This document shows positions 27,110 to 38,671 of a stretch of DNA of 64,000 nt, in pieces; the stretch's first letter is position 1, and each line of letters starts with the position of its first letter. The position numbers and the translations under genes were made by a program. Origin of the DNA: Puffinus mauretanicus. Lineage: Eukaryota > Chordata > Aves > Procellariiformes > Procellariidae. The stretch is from contig JAJKFH010003165.1 in assembly GCA_023333565.1 (NCBI GenBank), positions 372,001-436,000 of the forward strand, in the 5' to 3' direction. The notes beneath the pieces were generated by a model that worked only from the letters and a program-made list of their open reading frames with translations, was not told the origin of the DNA and made no database searches.

Positions 27110-27225
27110 TGGTATCCTGGAAACTGGGAAATCTGGGCTTAGAGACATTCTCTGTTGCAAATACCCTATATGACCTTGGTATACCTATTTAATCTCTTCC
27201 TGACCCCTCAGTGGCTGCTCTTGCC
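27110..27225 (+). repeat. MIR/CORE-SINE-like relic, 5' half
   Basis: GAAATCTGGGCTTAGAGAC, then TATATGACCTTGGTATAC and TTTAATCTCTTCCTGACCCC follow the order of the conserved MIR core (CTGGGTTC..., TGTGTGACCTTGGGC, TTAACCTCTCTG). It is very decayed. The matching 3' half appears at 27448. Confidence 0.4.
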
Positions 27226-27382
27226 AAAAATATGACTTGATTCTTTATGATGAGCAGGTGAATTGGGAAGAGGTTTGTGTCTCAGAATACAGATTTTACT
27301 TTTGTTCCTTCCACCACAGCAGTACTTGGAGCCTTTTGGAATAATTAGGTCTCTGCTGTGTGCAATGACTAGCCTAGTTCTG

Positions 27383-27448
27383 GGTAAGTGTAACTCCATT
27401 CACTTCAGCGGCACTATTCCATGCAAATTTAAGCAGAATCTGGTCTTT
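27383..27448 (+). repeat. L3-like relic between two MIR-like halves
   Basis: GTAACTCCATTCACTTCAG and AAGCAGAATCTGGTCTTT resemble the common old LINE tail (ACTCCATTGACTTCAATGG ... AGCAGAATCTGGCCC). It lies between the two MIR-like pieces. Confidence 0.4.
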
Positions 27449-27620
27449 AGCTACTGCATGCCTCAGTTTCTTTAATAGTTTCCCTGATAAAGTGAGGATA
27501 AAACAACCTGTAATTCTTCAAAGCATGAAAAAGTAAACAAGTACTTGGATGTAATTTAAATTTAAAAGTGCCACAGAACTCTTGGGTGAACGGTGCTATC
27601 TAAATGCTAATTTTGTGTGT
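27448..27620 (+). repeat. MIR/CORE-SINE-like relic, 3' half
   Basis: TGCCTCAGTTTCTTTAATAG, AAAGTGAGGATAAAAC and GGTGCTATCTAAATGCTAA (27592-27610) match the order GCCTCAGTTTCC, AAATGGGGATAA and GCGCTATATAAATGC of amniote MIR-type SINEs. Confidence 0.45.
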
Positions 27621-30254
27621 AATTAAAAATACAGTATAATCTTGTTCAGAAATAATTTTTTCCTGGGTGGTGGAGGAAAAGGAAAATAGAATTTTTAATT
27701 CTGCTTAAGTTTCTTAAAAGAAGAAACATAAGCAGCAGGAGGAAGGGAAAATCATTGTTTCCCTGATGGTTTGGAAATGAGCTGGTATGGAGACCTTGTT
27801 GAAGGCAGTGCCACTCTACTTTGGAAGGTAGTGTTATTAATTTTTCTGGATGCTGTTTCTGAACAAAATGAAATTTAGGGGTTCATTAAGCTGCAATCCA
27901 TAATGACACTATAATGTTATATCTTTCATACTGTGCTGAAGAATGATTGTCGTTCTGTATCAATGCTCAAGAAGATGGAGATAATGCATCCACAAAAGAA
28001 ACCCACGATTACTTAAGTATTTCCTCTCTGATGCCTTTTCCTTTTAATTCCAAACTGTATGTCCTGGGCTGCCCCCCCACCTTAGGAGCAGATTTGTAGA
28101 GAAACTTGGGCACTATAAAGCTCAGTAATGCCTGAAATTTAGGCACCCATCTCTGGAAGAGACATTTGTAATGTTGAGGTAAGAGTTTTAAATTTTCTCT
28201 AAACAGAATGAGAATATTTGGGCACGTCAAAGGGGAATACCAATAGTGACCTTGATGATCAGTTGAAGTTTAAGCCAGCTGTTAGGGAACATGAACAGGG
28301 AAGCTGTCTCTCATGTTTTCTTTCTCTGGCATAAATAGGGGGCTCCAGGTGGACTTCACAGCCTTTGACCCCTGCACCTTGATATGCGCTTGGGAGCAGA
28401 CACCTAGCTTGCTCTTCTTTGAAAATGAATGCTATGGAAGGGTTTGATATATGTTTCTTGGCAGCTTCCTGAAGTGTGAGACACATGGGAAAAGAACAGC
28501 AATGGAGATAGCGATAGAAGAAATAGGAGAATTTGGCACGTAAGGAAGGGGATACTAGTACAGAGGGTGGAGGTTTGACTTATCTTTGTGAAGAGTGACT
28601 TCCATTAGTCTGGTGTTTTTCAAGCCCTGCAAAATTAGGAAATACTACGCAGCCTTAATGCAGCTATTTTGGACATGCATAATGAGAGTCTTGATTTACT
28701 AAGTAAGATATAACTGGTTCACACACATGATCCATGTCTCATCAACATATAGAAGGATAATCAAATGGACTAAAACAAATCCTAGCTGATGACAGACTCT
28801 TCACTTCTAATGCCTGCTCTAGAGTCTACTGGAGGTAAACATGATCACGGACATCAGAGGATAAGATCTTGCAAACTTTAACTGTGGAAGACTTAAATAG
28901 GCCTGAGATGTAGGCGGGAAAGGCATTTGTGTCTGGATGGTGAAATGCAAGTATTAACGCTAATTGCAAAGAGAAATGTTTCAAAGATAAGAAATCCATC
29001 ATGTCAGACTAGCCAGAGAAGAAAACTTCAGGTTTATTTCATTTTTCGGTAACTACCACAAACTTGAAGAACAAGCAGATTCCTAACTTCTGTAGCGATT
29101 TTTTTGGTTTGTTTTGTTTTCACAGTGGGCATTTGCAGTGACTGGTTGACTTACACAGTAAAGCCTTTGAAACTGGCAAACTCTGAGCCTTGCTGCATGA
29201 TTTAACACTTCAGCAGTGATACAGTTGTTCACAAACAACCTCTTTAAAACAACCTCTTTTTTTTTGTCGTTGAATTCTTGTCAAATTCTTACTAGTTTTT
29301 ATATTCATGTCATGTGTTGCAGTCAAGTTATGTGTTCCTGGAATGCCCCGAAGTAATTGTGGGCAGAGTTTTGCTGAGGCTGTATGAACTCAGACATATT
29401 AATGCGCTACAAACTTATCTCGTATTCTAGATATACTCTGCATTTGATTAAAATCCCTTACAGACAGTTTTAATTTCTTTCTTCTTCAGTTGTTTCTTCA
29501 TATGCAGTCATAATTATCTAGTAATTCTGTTTTTTTAGGGGATTTTGTTGTTAGGCTAGTCTGTTGTTTTGGTTCTTCATGTAACTGGTGAACGTAATAT
29601 ACTGTGCTTCTTGGGGATGTTTTTACTTGCATTTAAAAGTCTTCCCTCTGGCTGTTGAAAAGCATGAAGTTATTTTTCTGGGTTACCATACCTGTCAGAC
29701 CTAGGTAGTGTAATGAATTCTCCAAGCATCCTAGATGCAAAGGACAGAATACAGTAAGTTGCCTTTTTATATTTGCAAGAATTAAAAGGACAAAAAATAA
29801 GAAAGGAAGATTCACAAACCTAACAATTCAGTAAATTGGCTAATTGCACATATTTATTACACTTTTAAATTTAGCCTTTGAAACATGTAGTTTGTCCTGT
29901 GCAGTTTTTCTTTGTCCCCTTCTTACATATAAGAGAAAATGACTACTGTAATTGAGTGAATACAGCATTGAGAACCATTCTGTAGTAGTCAACAGGCAAT
30001 GAGACAGTGTCCTTTATCTAAAAACAAAGAAAAGCAAAGGGAAGTGCCATCATGTCAGTTCATTACTGAAGGATAATAGTCTGTCAATTGTTAATGTTAT
30101 GACTAGTTTTTTCCGTTAAAGCTTCTGTATTTCCTACACATACCCTCCAGCTTTTCCCAAAATAATATTGTCTCAACCTAAAACTTTCATGCCAGATGGA
30201 AAACCTTTAAAAAAATTGAAAGGAAATGGTGAATGAAGATGTTTGTTTCAAATC

Positions 30255-31010
30255 TGCAATTTGTAGGTTTTTTTCCCTTGGGTTTCTTTTTCTCTGAAAG
30301 ATGATGGTTGCCACTGCCTCTTTCGTGAAGAGGGAGTAATGGAATTTTCCATGTTTTGAAACTTGCTTGAATAGTACCAGATCCATGAAGCTTTTGGTTT
30401 TGTTTAAGGCCTCTGTACTTCTTTGGAAAATAGACTTTGGCAGGTTTTTTTTGCCACCATGTTTTCCTTCTTTTCTTTGCTCTTGGTGAATGCTTCTCCC
30501 TGTTCTTTGTCTGTCTTTTTCTCCATCAGAGTGAAGTTCAAATTCTTACTCTTGGTCACCAGCATCTTTTTTGTTTCTTCTTCCCTACCCTAAACTGTCA
30601 AAGCAGTGTGGATGGTGACCTCATAAATACCTGCTCAACTTCCTTGGCTTTGTCAGCCTTGTTGTCACGTGAACTTTTACCACTATCTTTAGCAGTTGAA
30701 TTGCTGAAGTTTCTGAGAAATGCCTGTGAAATAAGAGTGCTCTCTGCAATATGTATGGGTGCTTGAGAGACGTTTTGAAGCACATTTTTTTTTTGTGAAC
30801 TGAAGGAAAAATGTGAAAGGCTCTCCTTTTGTACCACATTTCTCCTCTTGATGATTGAACCTTTTATCCTGTAGCAGCAGAATCTTGTCAAGTGCACACA
30901 CTGTGTCCAGTGTAGACCCCATGTTATTTGGTACTGAAGCCAAAAGCTGAGAAAATGTCTCCTTACTAGCGAAATAAGGAAAAGTGCCACAATGTTCACC
31001 CCTTAACATT
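30255..31010 (-). pseudogene. Candidate broken antisense coding remnant, unidentified
   Basis: On the minus strand, long frames follow each other with little gap. A 106-codon frame (31009-30689) passes at an A-run near 30790 into another, running on to about 30598 as part of a 133-codon frame. A third, Lys/Glu-rich frame (from about 30563, with MEKKTDKEQGEAFTKSKEKK) follows and stays open past one stop to about 30270. The composition (Ser/Thr/Lys-rich tail, a presequence-like FLRNFSNS) is protein-like, but I do not recognise the family and see no splice sites joining the parts. It could be a decayed retrocopy or chance open frames. It lies in GEMIN8 intron 3. Confidence 0.3.
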
Positions 31011-34000
31011 GAAAACTAATCTGTATTTGTAAAAATAGAGGGTCTGAATTGCATTTAGAGAGCAACAGTTGGGCGCAGTTTTACATCCTTTTCATAAGAG
31101 ACAAGGTTATCTTTGTACTAAGAGTATCAATTTGGGAACACAGCCATTCCTAGAGTATGTGATAGTCAAGAAAATGTCCTTGGATCTCATACTAGAGACA
31201 GAATTTGAGCTTAGAAGAATGTATAGCTTTGCTATGTGGACCTATGTCCTTCCCATCAATCAACACATTTTGCAACGAATGGACATTATGCTGTACAGGT
31301 GTACTTGCTGCTTCAGGAATTAATGGGAGAGAGACACTAGAAAGCTTGAGGTACTGCTGAGGAAACAGTGCGCTTTCTATATCACTGGACCAGATACAGT
31401 CAGAAATGGGTATCCTCTGCTGCATGCTCAGGAGAGGGGTTGTCTGAGGGTTAATATATAGAACTGGAAATTATATGTGAAGTCTTTCTTATTTGTTACG
31501 TGCCTCAGGCTGAGACTCTTTGACACTGTTGGCAACCCCTGAAAGTATGCAAGTGCAAGGCCAGGCTTGTTGTTTTGCTGCTAAGGGATGCTCCAGGTTT
31601 CAGCTCCTAGGTGGCATCTGAGGATGCCCTGGACCACACTCCCGTGTGTGCAGCCTGGACGGTTTGGTGGAGCCGGGGCCTGGAATGCCACTGTCCTGTC
31701 TGCCAGTGGCTATACTGGGCTCAGTTCTTCCTAAGCATGCTGTGGAGCACTGGTATTTGAGTTACAGCAGGTTTACAGCTAGGAGCGTGGGAAAAGAAGC
31801 TTATATGGTTCAGTGTAACTGTAGTGTAGACATTGCTTTAAGAGGAATGCCAAGAGGTCAAACACCTCTATTTCCTCTCATATTTGATGGAAATGAAGAA
31901 TGCTTCTTAATATGAAAATATGTATTAAACTTTGGAAGCCTGTGTTTGAAATTGTCACCCTTTATTTGTCTGTCTAATGTGTTCCTGTTATTATAGTGGA
32001 GACAGTACATGCCTCAGGTGGCTTGTGGAGAGGTTAAATTTATTCATATTTATAAGGGATTTTGAGTACCTCAGCAGGAAGTAGAAGTGGTAGAAGAATG
32101 AACCATATGATCTGAGACGAATTGTTCATTACAGAGCTTTTGCTTAACAGTTAAATTAGATGTCATCCCTATGACCAAAAGGCATCCTTTGCTGAACATC
32201 ATCTTTGCTGAACAAACATGGGATTTGAGCTACCCTTTATCCCAGAGAGCTATTATCCCTAAGTAATTCATGAGTCAGTAAGAGAAGTCTGGTAATCTTA
32301 TATTGTTGCTGCTCTTAGTAAATCAGTGCTGTGGTGAAATTCCTTCTGACTGGACTTGTCTTGAGGATATGAGAATAAGATGTGCAGGACAGAGACAGAT
32401 CATTGCTCCTCTCAGCTGCCCTGTCCCTCATCATCCGTGTGCTAGATCTGCTTTTGATAGCTGTTTCTTGATAGTTGCTGGTCTCGGAAGGATCCTGTGG
32501 AAACAGGTCAGTAGCTTGCTGTGATGGATTAGCTATTGGAACTTTCTCCTTACAAAGAAAATACACACGGTAATTCAGTTTTAGGTCAGACAAGCAGAGT
32601 GTCAGCGCCTGTTTTGTGTCCATGCAGTTTCCAAGGCTTGAGGGCATTGCTGTGACGTACCTGGGCTCTGCAAAGCTTTGGCAAAGAACCACCAGGCAGA
32701 CACAGGGCTGAGAGGCCATGTGTGGAACAAGGAATCCCTCCCTGGTCTTGTTGTAAGAGCAAAAATAGCTTTCAGAAGGCTGTTATGGAAGATTGCTTCA
32801 TACGGGAACAGTTTGGTGTGGGAAGACACAGACACTACTTACAGACTCAGAACCAGTGCTGGTAATTTTTTGAAGGCAGGTCTGCCTGCTTGCTTATGCC
32901 ATTAGCATCTGCAGCTGCTCTGAGTGGCTCCTGTAGTCTTCTCTGCATTCTTTGTCTCTGCAGGGGAGCCTGTGAAAGCAGCTGCAGCTGCTGTGGAAAA
33001 GAGCAGGTGAGACCATGCTGACAGGCACAGCTCTAGGGAAAAGTGGCATAAAAGCTGCTCTGTGCTAATCGCTCGTCTCAGGCAGTCTGTCTTCACAGTT
33101 TACGCAGTTTTCCATTTCCCCTAAAATTCCTCAATTACTGTTTCCATCTAGGTGCCACATGCAGAGTTTCTGGTTCTCTAAGTGATTTTACTTAGGAGAG
33201 AGCTCTGACTCAGTTCTGTGCTGATAAATCTGAATTCATCTGCCTTTAGCATGATACTCTCAACCTTGTAAGTGGACAGTGACAGTGTGGGCTATGAATT
33301 AAGCATTTTCTAACACAACCTTTTTTGTATCTACCTGGGGCAACTATTGCTGTAGCAAGAATGTTTAAAGTTTCAGGGTGTACAGCACTGGAGTGATTGT
33401 GAAAAGCGTTGCCCAAGGACCAAGGTGGAAATGGATGTAATAATGTTGTGTGCTTTCTATACTCTTTATCTACAAAATCTGCTCGGAATCTACAACAAAG
33501 CATGGCAGCAGAATATCTCAAGTGTTACACATTTAAGGTCTCTCCATTATAAAGCAAACCTCTTGTACAGATTTCATTGGAGACACATAATTTACCTCTG
33601 CTAATTTTAATGGGGTGTTGTTAATGCCAAGACTTCAGAGGCACCATTTGCTTTTCAACATCTCTCACTGTGCCTCAGTTTTATCAGAAGCATCCAGATG
33701 GAATTCAAGTCCATTGTCATTAGGGAAATATGGGTGCTGTGGAGGCAGAAACTGAGAGTTCAGAGACTTCCATCTGCCTGGGTCTTTTCGAAACTCATTT
33801 CCTCGCATGCTGAAAATCAAGTGAGGGACAGACTAGAGGCTATTAGGCTACCCATCTCAGCCTTGGGTGGCCTTTACAGACTTCCATCATGACCTTGGAC
33901 ATGCCATCTGGGACTAGATCCACAAAGGCGTTCAACGTAGGTGGAATTTAGAAACAAATTTCCAAAATAATAATCTTTCTCTTCCAACCATGCCTTCAAG

Positions 34001-34344
34001 GAAGAAGGGAGCTAGTCATTCATACCCAAAGGATGATACATCTTAAACCCCAAGGTGCAAGGGAACATTGTCACTCTTATCTTTTCCAGCAGCTGGGTTG
34101 AGCACCTGTGCCACCTTGTGATGCGATCTGGTGTGAAGCCCATTCCAAGTAATCTAACGCACCTCCTGCTCTAGGAATTTGTGTCCATTTTTTTTTATTT
34201 GGACTCGTAATACAGGGGTGATAGCACTTCCCTGTCTCTCAGAAAAATAGAGAAGGTTGATTGACAACACACCGAGAAACAGTTGTGCTACAGTCGTATC
34301 AAGTAGTCAGTACAGATTGATCCAGCTGTTCATCAGTGTTAAAT

Positions 34345-35330
34345 TATCATAGAATCATAGAATCATTGAGGTTGGAAAAGACCTCTAAGATCATCGAGTC
34401 CAACCGTCAACTCAACACCACCATGCCTACTAAACCATGTCCCTAAGCGCCTCATCCACACGTCTTTTAAATACCTCCAGGGATGGTGACTCAACCACGT
34501 CCCTGGGCAGCCTGTTCCAAGGCCTGACCACTCTTTCAGTGAAGAAATTTCTCCTAATGTCCGATCTAAACCTCCCTTGGCGCAACTTGAGGCCATTTCC
34601 TCTCGTGCTATCGCTTGTTACTTGGCAGAAGAGACCAACACCCACCTCGCTACAACCTCCTTTCAGGTAGTTGTAGAGCGCGATGAGGTCTCCCCTCAGC
34701 CTCCTCCAGGCTAAACAGTTCCCCAGTTCCCTCAGCCACTCCTCATAAGACTTGCTCTCTAGACTCTTCACCAGCTTCGTTGCCCTTCTCTGGACACGCT
34801 CCAGCACCTCCATGTCCTTCTTGTAGTGAGGGGCCCAAAACTGAACACAGTATTCGAGGTGCGGCCTCACCAGTGCCAAGTACAGGGGCACCATCACTTC
34901 CCTAGTCCTGCTGGCCACACTATTTCTGATACAGGCCAGGATGCCATTGGCCTTCTTGGCCACCTGGGCATACTGCCGGCTCATGTTCAGCCGGCTGTCA
35001 ACCAGCACCCCCAGGTCCTTTTCCTCTGGGCACCTTTCCAGACACTCTTCCCCAAGCCTGTAGCGTTGCCTGGGGTTGTTGTGGCCGAAGTGCAGGACCC
35101 GGCACTTGGCCTTGTTGAACCTCATACAGTTGGCCTCAGCCCATCGATCCAGCCTGTCCAGGTCCCTCTGCAGAGCCTTCCTACCCTCCAGCAGATCAAC
35201 ACTCCCGCCCAGCTTGGTGTCGTCTGCAAACTTACTGAGGGAGCACTCGATCCCCTCATCCAGATCATTGATAAAGGTACTGAACAAGACAGGCCCCAAA
35301 ACTGAGTCCTGGGGAACAATTGTTACTGGC
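34345..35330 (-). mobile_element. CR1 LINE, 5'-truncated, with intact 289-codon RT C-terminal frame
   Basis: The plus-strand left edge carries the CR1 3' tail in reverse (ATCATAGAATCATAGAATC, then GAGGTTGGAAAAGACC), so the element reads on the minus strand. A frame from 35299 to 34430 is open for 289 codons. It holds the end of the reverse transcriptase: [16 protein letters not shown], the catalytic FADDTKL (the F/YxDD box), then the CR1 C-terminal region with [37 protein letters not shown] and [13 protein letters not shown]. The 5' end breaks off just before VPQDSVLGP, a usual CR1 truncation. It lies antisense in GEMIN8 intron 3. It lacks the endonuclease and most of the RT, so it cannot move by itself. 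An undamaged frame of this length suggests a fairly young insertion. Confidence 0.93.
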
Positions 35331-36099
35331 CTCGAAAGTATCCAAACCTGTTTATCCCAATATCAGAGCTTCCCTCTGATATTTTCAAAGACGTATGTCC
35401 AAGTTATCAAAACACTGCTCTGCAGTATATTGAGCCCATGGAGGCAATGTAAAATGAAGAATAAATCTTAAATGGGTATTTGTACTGAAATTAGGTTTGT
35501 ACTGAAATAAATAACATGGGTGTTACACTGTTGATGTTACTGTTCACATTTAGCTGGATAAGAATCTCCTGCGTTTAATTTCATTTGTAGTTGCTGGTGG
35601 TTGTTGCTCTAAAAGTCAGCTCTGTATTCACAGAGATTGGAGAAACTTTGCCAAGGAATGTAGGTCTCCAAAGAGCATGCTGGGCCTCAATTTTAATGTG
35701 GTTGTTCAAATACTAACAAGCCAATGCTGCTATTCTCTCACTCTGTACAAGCCTTGTAGAGCACCTTCAGTTCTAGGAGATCTGCAATTTCTCATGTGGT
35801 TGCTGAGCAGAAAGAAGGGTTGGAAGACTCGCTTTAAAATTCATCAGTTGTCATTGCTTTGGGATTTTTGGCCACTGGCATGGTGGGAAGGAGGCTGAAA
35901 AATTGTAGGAGAGTCCAGACTATGGAGACTGCATCATGTATGACACGTTGGTGGAGGAGGTGTTGAGGTGGTAGATAGCAGAGCATCTGGCTGGCTTTGG
36001 AGGTGTGCAGAAAGAAGTGTCTGCCTTTTCCTGATCTGTGCATTTCTCAGTAGGTAAAGCTGGTGATGTGTAGTTATTTGCATTCCCTGCTTTTGTGTC

Positions 36100-36185
36100 C
36101 TTCCCTTGGCATTAGTTACCGACCTTTGTCGTGAACAGGCTGTCAGGCTAGATGGGCTTTTAGTCTGATGGTTCTTCTCATGTAA
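36100..36185 (+). repeat. Old CR1 3'-tail relic
   Basis: The block GGCTAGATGGGCTTTTAGT (36147-36165) then CTGATGGTTCTTCTCATGT is the same old CR1 tail as at 15350 (GGCTAGATGGACC..TGGTCTGA..TTCTTATGT), here on the plus strand. It is short and decayed. Confidence 0.5.
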
Positions 36186-38124
36186 AGTCTTCTCTTCATC
36201 AAGTCACTTAAACACTTCCTTTACATGTGAATTGCCACATTGAAGTGGCAGAGCAGAGACATGGAGCTCCCACTTGCTAAGAAGTATGACTTAACTTTCT
36301 GAAGGGCAGGATGCCAGCAGCCTTTTTGAAAGGAGACAGTGCTCAGACTTCTACTCCAGCAACCGACTCTGGAATTATTTCTAGTGTCAAAGATTTCCCT
36401 TTTGTGGAAGGTATGATAGAGGCACATCTGCAGTTTTTCCCTGGCATATTTTCCCAATGTTTTTTGTTGTGTTTTTAATACCAGGCATAGCAATAATCCT
36501 CATGTATTTAAGTATATTTAATTTAATTTACTGGAATGCTGAAATGAGCAATGAGAAACTCAGAAGATCAGAGGTAAACTAAGTTTCCAAAGTTACCCCT
36601 CAGCCCTTTCTTTCACAAGTGGTGATATATTTTGCCGATTTCTTTAGTTTGACCGTCTTTCCAGATGGCTCTTTCAAAATGATTGGTCAGGCAGCACACT
36701 GTAGTTTACTAACAGCATGGAAAAATGCATATTTACTTGCTGAAATTAATTTTGTCTGGATCAGAGATTGTTACTTAATTCCGCATGTCTGCAGTAATAC
36801 TAACTTACGGACCTGCCAGTTAACAGAAAGGTCAGTTCATAGCCTGAGTATGCCTCCTTTCAGAAAATCAACGACATGGTTACAGATTGCTCTCAAAAAT
36901 TTTTTTCAAATGTTGTTTATAAAGTTGCAGATTTCCCTTCATATATTACTGAGTTGCTTGCTCATGTCATACAATAAAACAAAGTTGAATTCAGCAGTGT
37001 AGTCTGTGGCTGGAGTCAGGAAAGAAATTTCAATGTGAAGTTCAAATGTGTGAGTTTGCTTTAGAAGACTAGTACAGGCTACTTCCTTTTTTTTTTTGCC
37101 TGAAAGCACCAAACTTTCAGTGTTATTTAGCTGTCTAGTGTGCATCATGGAACTCTTTCTTCCAAGTGCATGTGCTTAATTTCTATTCAGAGCACATGTA
37201 AAAAATGATTGTGAAACTCATATTTTTTCAATGTGCTGGTTTGCTTTTAAAGAAGCACTTTTAAATTCGAGCATTTCCTTGTTCAGTCTCCTCTGACTGT
37301 GCCATATATGTATGTGTATATATGGATACAGTTATATATAGATTTAAGTAATCCTTCTGTTTACTCTAGCACTGGTGTCTTTGTCTGGCGTCAGCATTGT
37401 TGCCATCAGCGACAGATTGGAGTTGTTTTGGGGGATGGGAGTGCAGAGTCAGCTGGTCTGTATTTAATCTTATTGCTGTAGACTTGATCCTTACTAGAGG
37501 CAGCTGCCAGTGCCTGATCCCGTACTAATTTCTAAGCAGTGGTCGGTCAGCAACTTCCTGGCTGTTTAATTCTGTCAGATGGCACAAACGTACAGTCTGG
37601 ACACCTTGGTGTCTCTGGTGTGATACAGACCCCTGGTTTCGCTGGGCTCGCCTGTGTGTTTTCTATCCTAGATGCACATATACCTGATTATGAATTACAT
37701 GGTAGAGCATTCAAATTTCTAGAGCAGGCTTTCACTTGAGGTTCTGGTTGCTTCATGTTTATGGGGTTTGATTGTTTCAGTTCATTTTCTGGGATAAGAA
37801 AATCCCTTCTTAAGGGTTTCATTGTGGAAGGTAATAGAAGAAAATAAAAGAAAGGTGATTTGTTTAGCTGGACAGTAACCAGTGTAGCCTACTGCTAGTG
37901 TAAATATGGACATGAAGGCTTGTATTGTTTCCATCTAGGATCTTTGGCAGTTTGTTTTGGAGACCACAAGACAACCCTTCTTGGTTTTTCATCCTATTTC
38001 TAAAACAGAAATCAGCTTCTTTATTCTCCGGTTAACTGTGTAGATTTCTGCTGGTTACTTAACCCACAGATTTCAAAATAATGTGAGATAATTAATTCTT
38101 TTAAATTCTCTGTCAGGTAGGAAA

Positions 38125-38255
38125 GTATTAGATTCATTTTACAGATTCATTACAGTGAGGCATGTGGTTAATTAACTTGAGAGTGATACATACATCCAGT
38201 AGCAAACCTGGAAGTGGAACACCTTGGTTCTAACCTTACTTCCTGGCTTTCTAGT
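38125..38255 (-). repeat. MIR-like SINE relic
   Basis: On the plus strand ATTTTACAGATTCATTACAG, GTGAGGCATGTGGTTAATTA, ACTTGAGAG and AACCTGGAAGTGGAAC then CCTTGGTTCTAACC match the reverse of MIR (ATTTTACAGATGAGG, CTGAGGC...GGTTAAGTAACTTG, CCAGGTCT). So the element reads on the minus strand. It is decayed. Confidence 0.5.
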
Positions 38256-38656
38256 CATTCTGATTTCAAAGGTAGTTTCTCTGCACTTGCTGTCTTGGTA
38301 AGTAATTTTGCCCTGTTTCTACAGAGCTGTCCTCTTTAAAATGTCTAGAAAATCTATATTATAGTGAAAGAGAAGGTATCAAACTGAGTACTTCAGATTT
38401 GCAAAATCTGTTTGCTGTCTGCTTAGACAGCCTGTTGGGACTGCATCTTTCTTAGGTCTCTCGCCTTAGACTATGTCCCACTTTTACCAATAGGTTTTCA
38501 GTCAGGTTGTGCTTCAATGAAGACGTCTCAATGCCAAAGCCAGGCTAAGCAATTTTCCTTCCTAGCCATTCACTCCTGCTCCACTGCTGCCCCTTTTGTT
38601 CAGCATGTGTGGTGCCAAGACACTGAACTGTACCAGGATTAAATATAACTTGTTGG

Positions 38657-38671
38657 GGTTGGGGGGGGGGG
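38657..38671 (+). repeat. Poly(G) run
   Basis: GGGGTT is followed by eleven G in a row (38661-38671). It is a short mononucleotide run, prone to length change. Confidence 0.8.
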
